DNA of 64,000 nt from NCBI RefSeq assembly GCF_000427785.1, contig NZ_ATYR01000010.1, forward strand, positions 124,001 to 188,000, written 5' to 3'. The notes beneath the pieces were generated by a model. It had not been told where the DNA came from, ran no database searches, and was given only the letters and a program-made list of their open reading frames with translations. The position numbers and the translations under genes are program-made. This DNA is from Massilia alkalitolerans DSM 17462. GTDB taxonomy: Bacteria; Pseudomonadota; Gammaproteobacteria; Burkholderiales; Burkholderiaceae_D. This document shows positions 26,472-35,792 of this stretch, piece after piece. Every line of letters starts with the position of its first letter. The first letter of the stretch is position 1.

Positions 26472-27632
26472 TCATGCATAGCCGATCGCGAAGATCCGCA
26501 TGACCAGTTTATACGCCATATAGGCCAGACCATAGCTGGCACGCCGGATCCAGCCGATGTGGCCGAATTCCTCGGCACGGATCGGCACGCCGTCCGCGAT
26601 GCCGCGCTCGATGTGCTCGCGCATGGTGGCGGCGAAGCGCTCGTCCAGCACTACCACGTTGGCTTCCTGGTTCAGGAACAGCGACAGGCCGTCGCAATTG
26701 CTCGAGCCGACCGTGGCCCAGTCGTCGTCGACCACCGCGACCTTGGCATGCAGCTGGGTCTTGCGGTACTCGACCACCCGGATGCCGTCGGCCAGCAGCT
26801 TCGGATAGAAGGAGTGCGCCACCATGTCCTGGATCTTGAACTCCCCGACCCCGATCAAGAGCGTCACCTGGACGCCGCGCCGCGCCGCATGGGCCAGCGC
26901 CTTGCGGAACTTGCGTCCCGGTGCAAAATACGGCGTGGCCAGCAGCACGCTGTGTTTCGCGCGGCCCAGGGCCTGCAGGTAGGCGCGCTGGATCGTGGAG
27001 CGGTTGCGCAGGTTGTCGCGCACCACGAAGGCGGCGCGCGCCGGATATTCGCAGGACTGCGGCGGATCCCTGCGCATTTCCTTGAACAGCTCGATGCGCT
27101 GGCGGATCTTGAGGCGCCCCGCGCGCAGCCACTGCCCCTGGGCCTCGTCGTGGATCTGGGCCACTAGCGGCCCCGCTACCCGCACCGTGAAATCCCAGCG
27201 CGGGGCCGGCAGGCGGTGGCGGTCGGCGTGGTCGCACTGCCAGTCGTCATTGACGTTGATGCCGCCCACGAAGGCGACTTCGCGGTCGACCACGGCGATC
27301 TTGCGGTGCGAGCGCGCGATGCCGCGCCGGCACCAGGGATTGAAGATGCGGTACTGGATGCCCGCTTCCGCGAAGGCCGCACCGAGGCGCTTGGCGGGCA
27401 GGTGTTCGGTGCCGATCCAGTCGACCAGCACGCGCATCTTGACGCCCCGCCCGGCGGCGCGGATCAGGGCGTCGCGCACGGTCCGCGCGGTGTCGTCCTC
27501 GCCGAAGATATAGGTCTCGAAGAAGACCTCGTACTGCGCCGCATCGAGCGCCGCGATCAGCGCCGGGAAGTAGGCGGTGCCGCTTTCCAGGAGGGTGACG
27601 TCGTTGTTGTCTACGAAGCTGACGTGGCGCAT
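26472..27632 (-). CDS. clsB: Cardiolipin synthase B (phospholipase D family)
   Basis: The 386-residue protein has two HKD motifs: SHRKIAVVD (H109, K111, D116) and LHAKVAVVD (H295, K297, D302), each followed by 'GGIN'/'GSSN'. It lacks N-terminal transmembrane helices, as does ClsB. ClsB makes cardiolipin at the inner membrane from phosphatidylglycerol, with phosphatidylethanolamine possible as co-substrate in some. It is 3 bases downstream of the EEP gene, a pairing also seen as ybhP-clsB in E. coli. Confidence 0.9.
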   Translation of the reverse strand: MRHVSFVDNNDVTLLESGTAYFPALIAALDAAQYEVFFETYIFGEDDTARTVRDALIRAAGRGVKMRVLVDWIGTEHLPAKRLGAAFAEAGIQYRIFNPWCRRGIARSHRKIAVVDREVAFVGGINVNDDWQCDHADRHRLPAPRWDFTVRVAGPLVAQIHDEAQGQWLRAGRLKIRQRIELFKEMRRDPPQSCEYPARAAFVVRDNLRNRSTIQRAYLQALGRAKHSVLLATPYFAPGRKFRKALAHAARRGVQVTLLIGVGEFKIQDMVAHSFYPKLLADGIRVVEYRKTQLHAKVAVVDDDWATVGSSNCDGLSLFLNQEANVVVLDERFAATMREHIERGIADGVPIRAEEFGHIGWIRRASYGLAYMAYKLVMRIFAIGYA

Positions 27633-27635
27633 GGC

Positions 27636-28463
27636 CTACGAGAGCTGCAGTTCCGCCACGATCGGCGCATGGTCGGACAGCTTGGCCCACAGCGGGCCAT
27701 GCATCACCTGGGCGTTGTCCACCTTGAAGCCGCGCACGTAGATGCGGTCGAGGCGGAACCAGGGCAGCATGGCCGGAAAGGTGCGCGCCGGGGCCAGCCG
27801 CGGCTGGCGGCGCGGCGGCGGCTGGCGGCCGGCCCAGTTGCGCACCATGTCGCCCAGCGGCGACTTCGGCCCCAGCTCGTCGAACACCTCCTTCACGCCG
27901 AGCGCATTGCGCAGGCGGTCGCTGAGGTTGTTGCGCCAGTCGTTGAAATCGCCGGCAATGATCACCGGCTCGCCATGCGAGGACCCGTTGACGTGCTCGA
28001 TCAGGGCGTCCGTCTGGCGGCCGCGGCTGCCTTCGAACAGGCCCAGGTGCACCACGTAACAGTGGACCTTGCCCGCCTGCGTGTTCAGCACGCAGTGCAG
28101 GATGCCGCGCTGTTCGTAGGCGTGGTCGGAGATGTCGTGGTTGTGCGAATTCTCGATCGGGAAAGCGCTCAGCAGCGCATTGCCATGGTGGCCGTGGTCG
28201 TACACGGCGTTCATGCCGTAGGCGCTGTGGTGCTTCTCGTTCTTGAAGTAATCGTATTGCGCCGTCTCGGGCCAGTGCCGGTGCGCAAGGTCTTCCTTGC
28301 CGTAGCGTGCCTGGAAGCGGTCGTGCCGTCCTTGTACCTCCTGGAGGAAGACGACATCGGCGTTGAATTCCGCGATTGCTTTCTTGAGGGCGATCACCCG
28401 GGGCGTACTACGCAATGACGAGACGCCCTTGTGAATGTTGTAGGTAGCCACACGAATTTTCAT
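27636..28463 (-). CDS. Endonuclease/exonuclease/phosphatase-family protein (YbhP-like)
   Basis: The 275-residue protein shows EEP-fold motifs in order: 'RVATYNIHKG', 'DVVFLQEVQGRH' (metal-binding E), 'VHLGLFEGSRGRQ', 'IIAGDFNDW', 'RLDRIYVRG' and 'KLSDHAPIVAEL'. The natural substrate of YbhP-type members is not known; genetic linkage to cardiolipin synthase suggests a lipid or phosphodiester substrate. It is the first gene of the EEP-clsB-S4 operon. Confidence 0.88.
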   Translation of the reverse strand: MKIRVATYNIHKGVSSLRSTPRVIALKKAIAEFNADVVFLQEVQGRHDRFQARYGKEDLAHRHWPETAQYDYFKNEKHHSAYGMNAVYDHGHHGNALLSAFPIENSHNHDISDHAYEQRGILHCVLNTQAGKVHCYVVHLGLFEGSRGRQTDALIEHVNGSSHGEPVIIAGDFNDWRNNLSDRLRNALGVKEVFDELGPKSPLGDMVRNWAGRQPPPRRQPRLAPARTFPAMLPWFRLDRIYVRGFKVDNAQVMHGPLWAKLSDHAPIVAELQLS

Positions 28464-28558
28464 GGGAACATTCTAACCGCATCGGGCGGATGTCCTCGTG
28501 GAACGAGACCCAATTGTGCGCTGCCGGGTGATCTGGTCGCGGGGCCAGCCCGCTGTGT

Positions 28559-28759
28559 TCAGACAAATGCCATCTGGCTAGAAATAGCCTCGTGACCGCT
28601 CACCATCATCCGGCGCGGGCGCGCGGACGTTCGGGCCACTTCGTCGTTCGACAGCAGAGGTCCGGACAACCTCAGGCCAGACAACAGGTCGATCTGGATG
28701 CAGCCGTTGCCGATGCTGATCTCTTTTACCTTATCGTCGTTCTTCAGTTCGAGGTCCAT
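28559..28759 (-). CDS. Small unknown protein, 66 residues
   Basis: The short gene starts at ATG 28759 with a strong AGGGAG site at proper spacing. It encodes MDLELKNDDKVKEISIGNGCIQIDL..., an acidic first half and a basic second half (ARPRRMM), with no signal peptide or membrane helix. I do not recognise a family. Base composition is lower in GC than its neighbours and it lies beside an AT-rich region, suggesting recent acquisition or fast evolution. Confidence 0.5.
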   Translation of the reverse strand: MDLELKNDDKVKEISIGNGCIQIDLLSGLRLSGPLLSNDEVARTSARPRRMMVSGHEAISSQMAFV

Positions 28760-29124
28760 GTTTTCTCCCTGTAGATCTATCTAGTTAGAGTTGCGTCGCG
28801 AAAATTGTTACAAGCGACCTCAGCGACGATATGCTAGAGATTGACGTCTGTCAAACGACGAATCTATCGTGCAGATGGGAAAAAGACTAATTTCCTTCGG
28901 TAAACTAATTACCAAAATCATCTCGCCTAACTCAGCAATATCTGCAAAAACAACGGTTTATGAAAGCAACTTGACATCAAATGCACACAAACGAATAAAA
29001 ATTTGTCAAGGAAGTGAATAACCGTGCACAAAAAAAAATTTGGTGCCTGTTGTGGTATCACGACAGTTTATTTTCCAACAGGAATTATCAAAAGCCCCAT
29101 GTGTGGGGGGTATTTCGCGAAGAT
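28760..29124. other. AT-rich intergenic region
   Basis: This 365-base stretch is clearly more AT-rich than the rest of the window. It contains a short dyad TTGT-T-ACAA near 28807-28815 and an inverted pair CTTGACA/TGTCAAG about 45 bases apart near 28968-29014. A GTG-initiated 62-codon frame at 29024 overlaps the end of the NUDIX gene on the other strand and is not supported. Otherwise nothing recognisable. Confidence 0.4.
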
Positions 29125-29583
29125 TTACTTTGCAGCAAGGATGTGGCGCGGCAACTGCAGTATGGCTTCGGCGTTCGATGAGGAAAAACAGCGGTCGGCA
29201 GCCTCGAGATAAGGCAGCCAGGCGTATTGCGTGTGCTCGCGCGGGCTCAGGACCACAGGGATGTCGCGCGGCACGCAGACCGAGAACACGTGCTCGGTAT
29301 TGTGGGTGACGCCGGGGGCGTAGCGATGGCGCCAGACGGGGTAGATCTCGTAGACGTTGGCCAGACCCCAGTCGCGCAGGCGGATCCGGTCGCCGTCGGC
29401 CACGATGCCGGTTTCCTCGAACAGTTCGCGGGTGGCGGTCTGGATCAGCGGTTCGTCGTGGGTGTCGAGCGAGCCGGTGACGGATTGCCAGAAACCCGGG
29501 CGGTCGGCGCGTTCGATCAGCAGCACCTCCATGGCGGAGGTGTGAATGACGACCAGGACCGATTCGGGGATTTTGTGGGGCAT
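29125..29583 (-). CDS. nudB: NUDIX hydrolase, dihydroneopterin triphosphate pyrophosphatase-like
   Basis: The 152-residue protein has a complete Nudix box from G37 to I60 (GSLDTHDEPL..., then TRELFEETGI, i.e. Gx5Ex7REUxEExGU). The surrounding 'RADRPGFWQSVTGSL' and 'EHTQYAWLPYLEA' fit NudB, which removes pyrophosphate from dihydroneopterin triphosphate in folate synthesis. It follows aspS in the same direction, as nudB does in many beta-proteobacteria. ATG 29583 avoids an N-terminal extension into the aspS spacer. Confidence 0.85.
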   Translation of the reverse strand: MPHKIPESVLVVIHTSAMEVLLIERADRPGFWQSVTGSLDTHDEPLIQTATRELFEETGIVADGDRIRLRDWGLANVYEIYPVWRHRYAPGVTHNTEHVFSVCVPRDIPVVLSPREHTQYAWLPYLEAADRCFSSSNAEAILQLPRHILAAK

Positions 29584-29690
29584 GGGCAGATAAAACAAAC
29601 GCGGGCAGAACCGATGATCGGTCAAGCCCGCGTTGGTTGGACGCGTGGGTAATTCGGGCCAGTGGCCCGAATTACGAGCCGACCCGTCGT

Positions 29691-31493
29691 TTAAGCAACC
29701 TTGGGCTCGTTACGCAGGCGGATGTGCAGTTCCTTGAGCTGCTTCTCGTCGACTTCCGACGGCGCGTTGGTCAGGAGATCCTGTGCGCGCTGGGTCTTCG
29801 GGAAAGCGATCACGTCGCGGATCGACTCGGAGCCGGTCATCAGGGTGATGAGGCGGTCCAGGCCGAAGGCCAGGCCACCGTGCGGCGGCGCGCCGTACTG
29901 CAGGGCGTCGAGCAGGAAGCCGAACTTCAGCTGGGCTTCTTCGGCGTCGATCTTCAGGGCGCGGAACACCTTGCTCTGCACTTCTTCGCGGTGGATACGG
30001 ATCGAGCCACCACCCAGTTCCCAGCCGTTCAGGACCATGTCGTAGGCCTTGGCGACGCAGGCGCCCGGATTGGTTTCCAGCATGTCTTCGTGGCCGTCCT
30101 TCGGTGCGGTGAACGGGTGGTGGGTGGCGTTCCAGCGGTCGCCGTCTTCGTCGTACTCGAACATCGGGAAGTCGATGACCCACAGCGGGGCCCAGACGTC
30201 GTCGAACAGGCCGGCCTTCTTGCCGAATTCCGAGTGGCCGATCTTCACGCGCAGCGCGCCGATGGCGTCGTTGACGACCTTGGCTTTATCTGCACCGAAG
30301 AAGATCAGGTCGCCGTCCTGGGCGCCGGTCAGTTCCAGCACCTGCGCCAGGATCTCGTCCGAGATGTTCTTGACGATCGGCGACTGCAGGCCGTCACGGC
30401 CCTTGGCCTTCTCGTTGACCTTGATGTAGGCCAGGCCCTTGGCGCCGTAGATGGCGACGAACTGGGTGTACGCGTCGATTTCCGAACGCGGCATCGAAGC
30501 GCCCTGCGGCACGCGCATGCCGACCACGCGACCGCCGGCCATGTTGGCGGCGCTGTTGAACACCTTGAACTCGACCGACTTCATCAGCTCGGTCAGTTCG
30601 GTGAACTGCAGCTTGACGCGCATGTCCGGCTTGTCCGAACCGTAGGAGCCCATGGCGGTGGCGAAGTCCATCACCGGGAACGGGTTCGGCAGGTCGATGC
30701 CGGCCGCGTTCTTGAACACGACGCGCATCATGTCTTCGAACAGGTCACGGATTTCCTGCTCGGTCAGGAACGAGGTTTCGCAGTCGATCTGGGTGAATTC
30801 CGGCTGGCGGTCGGCGCGCAGGTCTTCATCGCGGAAGCACTTGGTGATCTGGTAGTAGCGGTCGAAGTTCGCGACCATCAGCAGCTGCTTGAACAGCTGC
30901 GGCGACTGCGGCAGCGCGAAGAAGTTGCCCGGGTTGACGCGCGAAGGCACCAGGTAGTCGCGCGCGCCTTCCGGGGTCGACTTGGTCAGCATCGGGGTTT
31001 CGATGTCGATGAAGCCCAGGTTGTCGAGGTACTTGCGCACTTCCATCGAGACCTTGTAGCGCAGGCGCAGGTTGTGCTGCATCTGGTTGCGGCGCAGGTC
31101 GAGCACGCGGTGGGTCAGGCGGGTGGTTTCCGACAGGTTGTCGTCGTCCAGCTGGAACGGCACCGGCACCGAGGCGTTCAGCACTTCCAGCTTGGTGGTG
31201 TTGATCTCGATCTTGCCCGACTTCAGGTTGGCGTTGGCAGTGCCTTCCAGGCGGTTCACGACGGTGCCGGTGATGCGCAGGCAGTACTCGTTGCGCACGT
31301 GTTCCGCAGCCTTGAACACCTCGGCGTTATCCGGGTGGCAGACCACCTGCACCAGGCCTTCGCGGTCGCGCAGGTCGATGAAGATCACGCCGCCGTGGTC
31401 GCGGCGACGGTGCACCCAGCCGCACAGGCTGACGGTTTGGCCCAGCAGTTCCTCGGTGACGAGGCCGCAGTAGTGAGTACGCATGGAGGTCAT
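29691..31493 (-). CDS. aspS: Aspartyl-tRNA synthetase
   Basis: The 600-residue class II synthetase has an N-terminal OB fold (about 1-110), the flipping-loop and motif 2 region '[24 protein letters not shown]', the bacterial GAD insertion (about 290-420) and motif 3 '[15 protein letters not shown]'. It charges tRNA-Asp. Length agrees with E. coli AspRS (590). ATG 31493 is chosen; ATG 31484 is three codons in. It follows the DUF502 gene. Confidence 0.97.
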   Translation of the reverse strand: MTSMRTHYCGLVTEELLGQTVSLCGWVHRRRDHGGVIFIDLRDREGLVQVVCHPDNAEVFKAAEHVRNEYCLRITGTVVNRLEGTANANLKSGKIEINTTKLEVLNASVPVPFQLDDDNLSETTRLTHRVLDLRRNQMQHNLRLRYKVSMEVRKYLDNLGFIDIETPMLTKSTPEGARDYLVPSRVNPGNFFALPQSPQLFKQLLMVANFDRYYQITKCFRDEDLRADRQPEFTQIDCETSFLTEQEIRDLFEDMMRVVFKNAAGIDLPNPFPVMDFATAMGSYGSDKPDMRVKLQFTELTELMKSVEFKVFNSAANMAGGRVVGMRVPQGASMPRSEIDAYTQFVAIYGAKGLAYIKVNEKAKGRDGLQSPIVKNISDEILAQVLELTGAQDGDLIFFGADKAKVVNDAIGALRVKIGHSEFGKKAGLFDDVWAPLWVIDFPMFEYDEDGDRWNATHHPFTAPKDGHEDMLETNPGACVAKAYDMVLNGWELGGGSIRIHREEVQSKVFRALKIDAEEAQLKFGFLLDALQYGAPPHGGLAFGLDRLITLMTGSESIRDVIAFPKTQRAQDLLTNAPSEVDEKQLKELHIRLRNEPKVA

Positions 31494-31579
31494 GGTTTTC
31501 GTTCCAGGTTGGTTGATTCGTGAAAGGCGCCCCCGCATGCGGCGGCCCTCTGTTCTTTGCTTGCTGCGTTCTTTGTTCT

Positions 31580-32167
31580 TTATTCCGGAGCGACGACGCC
31601 CATCGAGACGATGTGCTTCAGGGCCGCGTCCACGGACATGTTCAGCTCCACGACCTTGCTGCGTTCCATCATCAGGAAGAAGCCCGAGGTCGGGTTCGGG
31701 GTGGTCGGCACGTACACGCTCACGTAGTCGCCCACCAGGTGGTTCTTCACGTCGCCGCCCGGCACGCCGGTCAGGAATGCGATGGTATAGGAATCCGCGT
31801 GCGGGTACGGGATCAGCACCGGCGTGCGGAACGCATTGCCCGAGGACGAGAACAGCGTGTCCGACACCTGCTTGACGCTGCCGTACAGCGAGCTGACCAC
31901 CGGAATCCGCTTCATGATGCGGTCGCCCACGCGTACGATGTAGCGGCCGACCAGGTTATTGGTCAGCAGGCCGGTAAGGAAGACGATGGCGAGCGTCAGG
32001 ACCGCGCCGAAGCCGGGCATGTCCATGCCGAACAGTCTGCGCGGTTGCCAGGCTTCCGGCACGAACAGCAGCGACTGGTCCAGGGTGCTGATGATGGCAC
32101 TCAAGACCCAGGCCGTGATCACGAGGGGCACCAGCACCAGCAGGCCGGTCAGGAAATATTTGCGCAT
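31580..32167 (-). CDS. DUF502-family membrane protein
   Basis: The 195-residue protein has an N-terminal membrane helix (residues 5-27), a second near 55-75 and the DUF502 signatures '[34 protein letters not shown]' and '[15 protein letters not shown]'. The family function is unknown. Its place between the FmdB-like zinc-ribbon gene and aspS is a conserved beta-proteobacterial arrangement. Confidence 0.88.
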   Translation of the reverse strand: MRKYFLTGLLVLVPLVITAWVLSAIISTLDQSLLFVPEAWQPRRLFGMDMPGFGAVLTLAIVFLTGLLTNNLVGRYIVRVGDRIMKRIPVVSSLYGSVKQVSDTLFSSSGNAFRTPVLIPYPHADSYTIAFLTGVPGGDVKNHLVGDYVSVYVPTTPNPTSGFFLMMERSKVVELNMSVDAALKHIVSMGVVAPE

Positions 32168-32228
32168 CGAATTCTCTTGTTCTTGTTCGGGCTGCGGCCG
32201 TGGCCGGCCGCAGCCATTTGCTGACTGC

Positions 32229-32546
32229 TCAGGTACTGCTCTTGTCGCCGCCGCCGGCAGCAGGCGCCGGCGCCGGGGTGGCCGCCGTGCCTGCACTGCC
32301 GGATGCAGCGGCTGGGGCTGCAGTTGCGGAAGCGCCCGCGGCAGTACCGGTCGCCGGCGGGGTGCCGCCGCGGAAGTCGGTCACATACCAACCCGTGCCC
32401 TTGAGCTGGAAGCCGGCAGCGGTCACCTGTTTTTTGAAGGCTTCCTTGCTGCACGACGGACAGACCGTCAGCACTGGGTCAGAAATTTTTTGCAGTACAT
32501 CTTTGGTAAATCCGCATTCATCGCAGCGGTAGGCGTAGATCGGCAT
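32229..32546 (-). CDS. FmdB-type zinc-ribbon protein
   Basis: The 105-residue protein starts MPIYAYRCDECG and has a zinc ribbon with C8, C11, C29 and C32, then a long Ala/Pro/Gly-rich low-complexity tail (about 60-105). FmdB-type ribbons are small putative regulatory proteins without a defined role. It is the first gene of the FmdB-DUF502-aspS-NUDIX series. Confidence 0.85.
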   Translation of the reverse strand: MPIYAYRCDECGFTKDVLQKISDPVLTVCPSCSKEAFKKQVTAAGFQLKGTGWYVTDFRGGTPPATGTAAGASATAAPAAASGSAGTAATPAPAPAAGGGDKSST

Positions 32547-32734
32547 CTGGTACTCCGCAAAAATCTTCAAAACCCTGAATTATAAAGCTTTTACGGGAGG
32601 CCTTGCCTGTTTTGGCCGCAGCAGGCGGGCCGGGACGCTTCCGGACGGCGCCCGAGGTGTTGTTTTTCGTCATCGTCACACGCTGTTTCGTTTGCGCAAG
32701 AACAGCGGCGGGTGATTAAATAGCATCTTTCTTA

Positions 32735-32867
32735 AGAACATGATGGCAGCAGGCAAGCTCTGCTGCCCACAGTTAAGAAGAAACAGAAGATTTTGCGCGG
32801 TGCTGCACCGCCGCTGGTCCGTAAAAGAACGCTGCACTTGGAAGCCCGCTCATGCGGGCTTTTCTTT
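32735..32867 (+). ncRNA. Candidate structured small RNA with orphan terminator
   Basis: No gene occupies 32547-32866. On the plus strand are three hairpins in a row: GGCAGCAG/CTGCTGCC (32745-32767), GCGGTG/CACCGC (32797-32811) and AAGCCCGC/GCGGGCTT (32842-32861) followed by a T-rich run. The last is a good intrinsic terminator with no coding region before it. A weak promoter (TTGCGC, 18 bases, TTAAAT, ending about 32720) lies upstream. It matches no RNA family I can name. Confidence 0.4.
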
Positions 32868-33478
32868 TAGCGGCGCTGCCAGAGCATCCAGCGCTCCTTG
32901 CCGGCAAACACGGGAATCGAGTCGGCCACTGCCGCCTCCTCGACCAGGTCGAAGCAAGGCGCCAGCAGCGCCTCCAGCCCTGCCCTGTCGATGCCGAAGG
33001 GCGGACCTTTTACCGTTCGGTCAAAAAAGAAGAAGCCGCCCAGCTGCCCGCCCGGCGGCAGCAGCTTGGCCCAGCGCGCCGCTACTTGCGGCCGCATGGC
33101 GGGCGGCAAGGCGCACAGGAAGGCGCATTCGTAGATGAACCCGAGCGCTTGCGGCGGCTGCCAGGCAAAGAAATCCGCTTCCACGACGCGATCGCCGCAC
33201 TGCCCCGCCAGCGCCCTGGCGCGCGCCACGGCTTCCGGTGCGAAATCGATCGCGGTGGCATCCCAGCCGGCCTGGCGCAGGAACACCAGTTCGTAGGCAC
33301 TGCCGCAGCCCGGAATCAGGGTGGGCAGCGGCGCCGGGCTGCGCGCCACGAAGTCGCGCAAGGCTTGCGGCACGCCGCCGCGGTCCCAGGGCGTGAAGGA
33401 TTTGGCGAAACGCTCGTCCCAGAACCGCGGGCTGAGCGGATCGCGGCTGGCAAAGCTCGGCGGGTCAGCCGCCGCCAT
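32867..33478 (-). CDS. TPMT-family SAM-dependent methyltransferase
   Basis: The 203-residue protein has the thiopurine methyltransferase pattern: '[22 protein letters not shown]', the SAM loop '[15 protein letters not shown]', '[15 protein letters not shown]' and '[12 protein letters not shown]'. Bacterial members methylate thiols, selenite or tellurite species, but the physiological substrate here is unknown. It starts inside the ubiB 3' end (14-base overlap), so it is cotranscribed with the ubiquinone genes. Confidence 0.88.
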   Translation of the reverse strand: MAAADPPSFASRDPLSPRFWDERFAKSFTPWDRGGVPQALRDFVARSPAPLPTLIPGCGSAYELVFLRQAGWDATAIDFAPEAVARARALAGQCGDRVVEADFFAWQPPQALGFIYECAFLCALPPAMRPQVAARWAKLLPPGGQLGGFFFFDRTVKGPPFGIDRAGLEALLAPCFDLVEEAAVADSIPVFAGKERWMLWQRR

Positions 33479-35048
33479 GCAGCACGACGTAGCCGGCCAC
33501 CAGGCTGCCCACCACCACCACCACGGCGCCCAGGAAGGCCAGCAGGCGGTTGGTGCGGCGCTGCTCGACCAGCAGGGCCGCCATCAGGTCGGCATTCCCG
33601 ACCGGGTGCCCGTGCTGCGTCGCCATGCCCGAGTGGGCGTGGCGCTCGAGGGTCTGGTGCACCAGGCGCGGCAGCTGCGGGAAGATGTGGGCGTAGCGCG
33701 GCGCCTCGGCGCGCAGGCGCTCCACGAGTCCCTGCCACCCCATCTGTTCGGACATCCAGCGTTCGAGGTGCGGCCTGGCGGTCTTCCACAGGTCGAGCTC
33801 GGGGTCGAGCTGGCGCCCCAGGCCTTCGATGTTGAGCAGGGTCTTCTGCAGCAGCACCAGCTGCGGCTGCACCTCGACGTTGAAGCGGCGCGAGGTCTGG
33901 AACAGGCGCAGCAGGATCTGGCCGAAGGAAATGTCTTTCAGCGGACGGTCGAAGATCGGCTCGCAGCAGGCGCGTACCGCCGATTCGAGTTCGTCGACGC
34001 GGGTATCGCGCGGCGCCCAGCCCGATTCGATGTGGGCCTCGGCCACGCGCTTGTAGTCGCGGCGGAAGAAGGCCAGGAAGTTCTGCGACAGGTAATCCTT
34101 GTCGAAATCGTTCAGGGTGCCGACGATGCCGAAGTCGAGGGCGATGTAGCGGCCGAAGGTTTCCTTCTCGACCGATACCAGGATGTTCCCTGGGTGCATG
34201 TCGGCGTGGAAGAAGCCGTCACGAAACACCTGGGTGAAGAAGATCTCCACGCCATCGCTCGACAGCTTCTTGAGGTCCACGCCCTCGGCCGCCAGGCGGT
34301 CGATCTGCGACACCGGGATGCCGCGCATGCGCTCCATCACGATCACGCTGCTCGAGCAGTAGTCCCAGTGCATCTCCGGCACCATCAGCAGGTTCGAATC
34401 GGAGAAGTTGCGGCGCAGCTGGCTGGCGTTGGCGGCCTCGCGCATCAGGTCGAGCTCGTCATGCAGGTACTTGTCGAACTCGGCGACGACTTCGCGCGGT
34501 TTCAGGCGGCGGCTTTCGGCCCAGACTTTCTCGATCAGGCCGGCGGCCATGTCCATCAGGGCCAGGTCTTCGTCGATGGTCTTGCGCATGCCGGGGCGCA
34601 GCACTTTCACTGCCACCTCGGCGCCGTTCTTCAGGGTCGCGAAGTGCACCTGGGCAATCGATGCCGAGGCCACCGGCACGCGGTCGAAGCTGCCGAACAG
34701 TTGATCGGGGTGGGCGCCGAGCGCTTCGGTGATCTGGGCGATCGCCAGGTCGGAATCGAAGGGCGGCACGCGGTCCTGCAGCAGCGACAGCTCGTCGGCA
34801 ATATCCTGCGGCATCAGGTCGCGCCGGGTCGACAGCACCTGGCCGAACTTGATGAAGATCGGCCCCAGCTCTTCGAGCGCCTGGCGCAGACGGATGGCGC
34901 GCGGCGACGTGATGCGGCGCCAGAAGAACAGGGTGCTCATGACACGCGCGGTGCGCGGAGCATGCAGGCTCGTGACCGCGATTTCGTCGAGACCGTACTT
35001 GGTCGCGACAGCGAGGATTTTCAGCAGGCGCAGGAATTTCAATATCAT
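33465..35048 (-). CDS. ubiB: UbiB, ubiquinone biosynthesis atypical kinase
   Basis: The 527-residue protein of the ABC1/ADCK/UbiB family has the KxGQ motif ('FIKFGQVLS', about 70), the alanine-rich nucleotide loop '[12 protein letters not shown]', '[14 protein letters not shown]', the catalytic loop '[13 protein letters not shown]' and 'IALDFGIVG', plus two C-terminal membrane helices (about 490-525). It supports aerobic ubiquinone synthesis, probably by aiding extraction of lipid intermediates. Its ATG shares one base with the ubiJ stop (TGATG). Confidence 0.95.
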   Translation of the reverse strand: MILKFLRLLKILAVATKYGLDEIAVTSLHAPRTARVMSTLFFWRRITSPRAIRLRQALEELGPIFIKFGQVLSTRRDLMPQDIADELSLLQDRVPPFDSDLAIAQITEALGAHPDQLFGSFDRVPVASASIAQVHFATLKNGAEVAVKVLRPGMRKTIDEDLALMDMAAGLIEKVWAESRRLKPREVVAEFDKYLHDELDLMREAANASQLRRNFSDSNLLMVPEMHWDYCSSSVIVMERMRGIPVSQIDRLAAEGVDLKKLSSDGVEIFFTQVFRDGFFHADMHPGNILVSVEKETFGRYIALDFGIVGTLNDFDKDYLSQNFLAFFRRDYKRVAEAHIESGWAPRDTRVDELESAVRACCEPIFDRPLKDISFGQILLRLFQTSRRFNVEVQPQLVLLQKTLLNIEGLGRQLDPELDLWKTARPHLERWMSEQMGWQGLVERLRAEAPRYAHIFPQLPRLVHQTLERHAHSGMATQHGHPVGNADLMAALLVEQRRTNRLLAFLGAVVVVVGSLVAGYVVLHGGG

Positions 35049-35689
35049 CAGTTATCCGGACTCAATATCACGCTCTTCGTCGGAGCGGCATTCTGCGCCA
35101 GGCGCTGCTCCAGTTTTGCAATGCGCTTGGCGGTACGCTCGACGTCGTCGCGCAGGCGCACCACGTCGGCGGCGAATTCGTCGACGGCCGTCGGACGCAC
35201 CAGAACCGGCCGCTCTTCCAGCAGGAATTCGGCCACGTTCTCGGCCAGCCGGCGGCCGGCGCCCAGTACGCCGGTGGCAGCGCCACGCGCGCCCTGCACC
35301 AGGCCGCGTGCGCCCAGCGGGCCGACGATGCGCTCCAGGTCGTACTCGGCATCCCAGCGCAGGCCTTTCGACAGCGAAGAGATGGTGTTGGCGAACTCGG
35401 CGTCGCCTTCGATTTTCACGTAGGAAAAAGCACGGTCGCGGTTCTGGGCGATCAGCGGCAGGTCGCTCAGCTTGACGCGGATGGTCACGTTCGCCGGGCC
35501 TTCGTCCGTGCCGGGTTCCAGCATGCCATCGCGCGCCACGCGCAGGCGCAGCTGGAGGTGGCCCGTATCGATACAGGCTTCCTTGCCGGCGTGACGCAGG
35601 AGCGATTCGCGCGCCCAGGCTTCCTGGGCCAGCAGGTGGTTGATCGTGGCAACGGCAGGCGTCGCCAGCATGGAAGAACTCGGGATCAT
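35048..35689 (-). CDS. ubiJ: UbiJ, SCP2-domain ubiquinone assembly factor
   Basis: The 213-residue protein has an N-terminal SCP2 lipid-binding domain (about 15-110, '[39 protein letters not shown]' region) and a C-terminal coiled coil ('[25 protein letters not shown]'). UbiJ scaffolds the soluble Ubi complex. It directly precedes ubiB. ATG 35689 is chosen; GTG 35698 and ATG 35671 are alternatives, none with a strong ribosome site. Confidence 0.88.
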   Translation of the reverse strand: MIPSSSMLATPAVATINHLLAQEAWARESLLRHAGKEACIDTGHLQLRLRVARDGMLEPGTDEGPANVTIRVKLSDLPLIAQNRDRAFSYVKIEGDAEFANTISSLSKGLRWDAEYDLERIVGPLGARGLVQGARGAATGVLGAGRRLAENVAEFLLEERPVLVRPTAVDEFAADVVRLRDDVERTAKRIAKLEQRLAQNAAPTKSVILSPDN

Positions 35690-35700
35690 TGGCAGCACAC

Positions 35701-35735
35701 GTTATAAAAAAACCGCCCGGTGTTAGCGGGCGGTT
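35701..35735 (-). terminator. Intrinsic terminator after Tim44-like gene, overlapping ubiJ promoter candidate
   Basis: On the minus strand AACCGCCCG/CGGGCGGTT (9-bp stem, 7-base loop) is followed by a run of seven T. The T run leads into TATAAC (35701-35706), which could be the -10 for ubiJ with CTAACA in the loop region as -35, so terminator and promoter are interlocked. Confidence 0.75.
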
Positions 35736-35792
35736 CGATCTTACCAGTTTGCCGGGCGCAAACCCGGCAGCACGGAACTTAACTGGAAAATA

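Noticed and set aside
29024-29212. 62-codon GTG-start frame in the AT-rich region
   Set aside because: It overlaps the NUDIX gene on the opposite strand, has no recognisable domain and a weak start.
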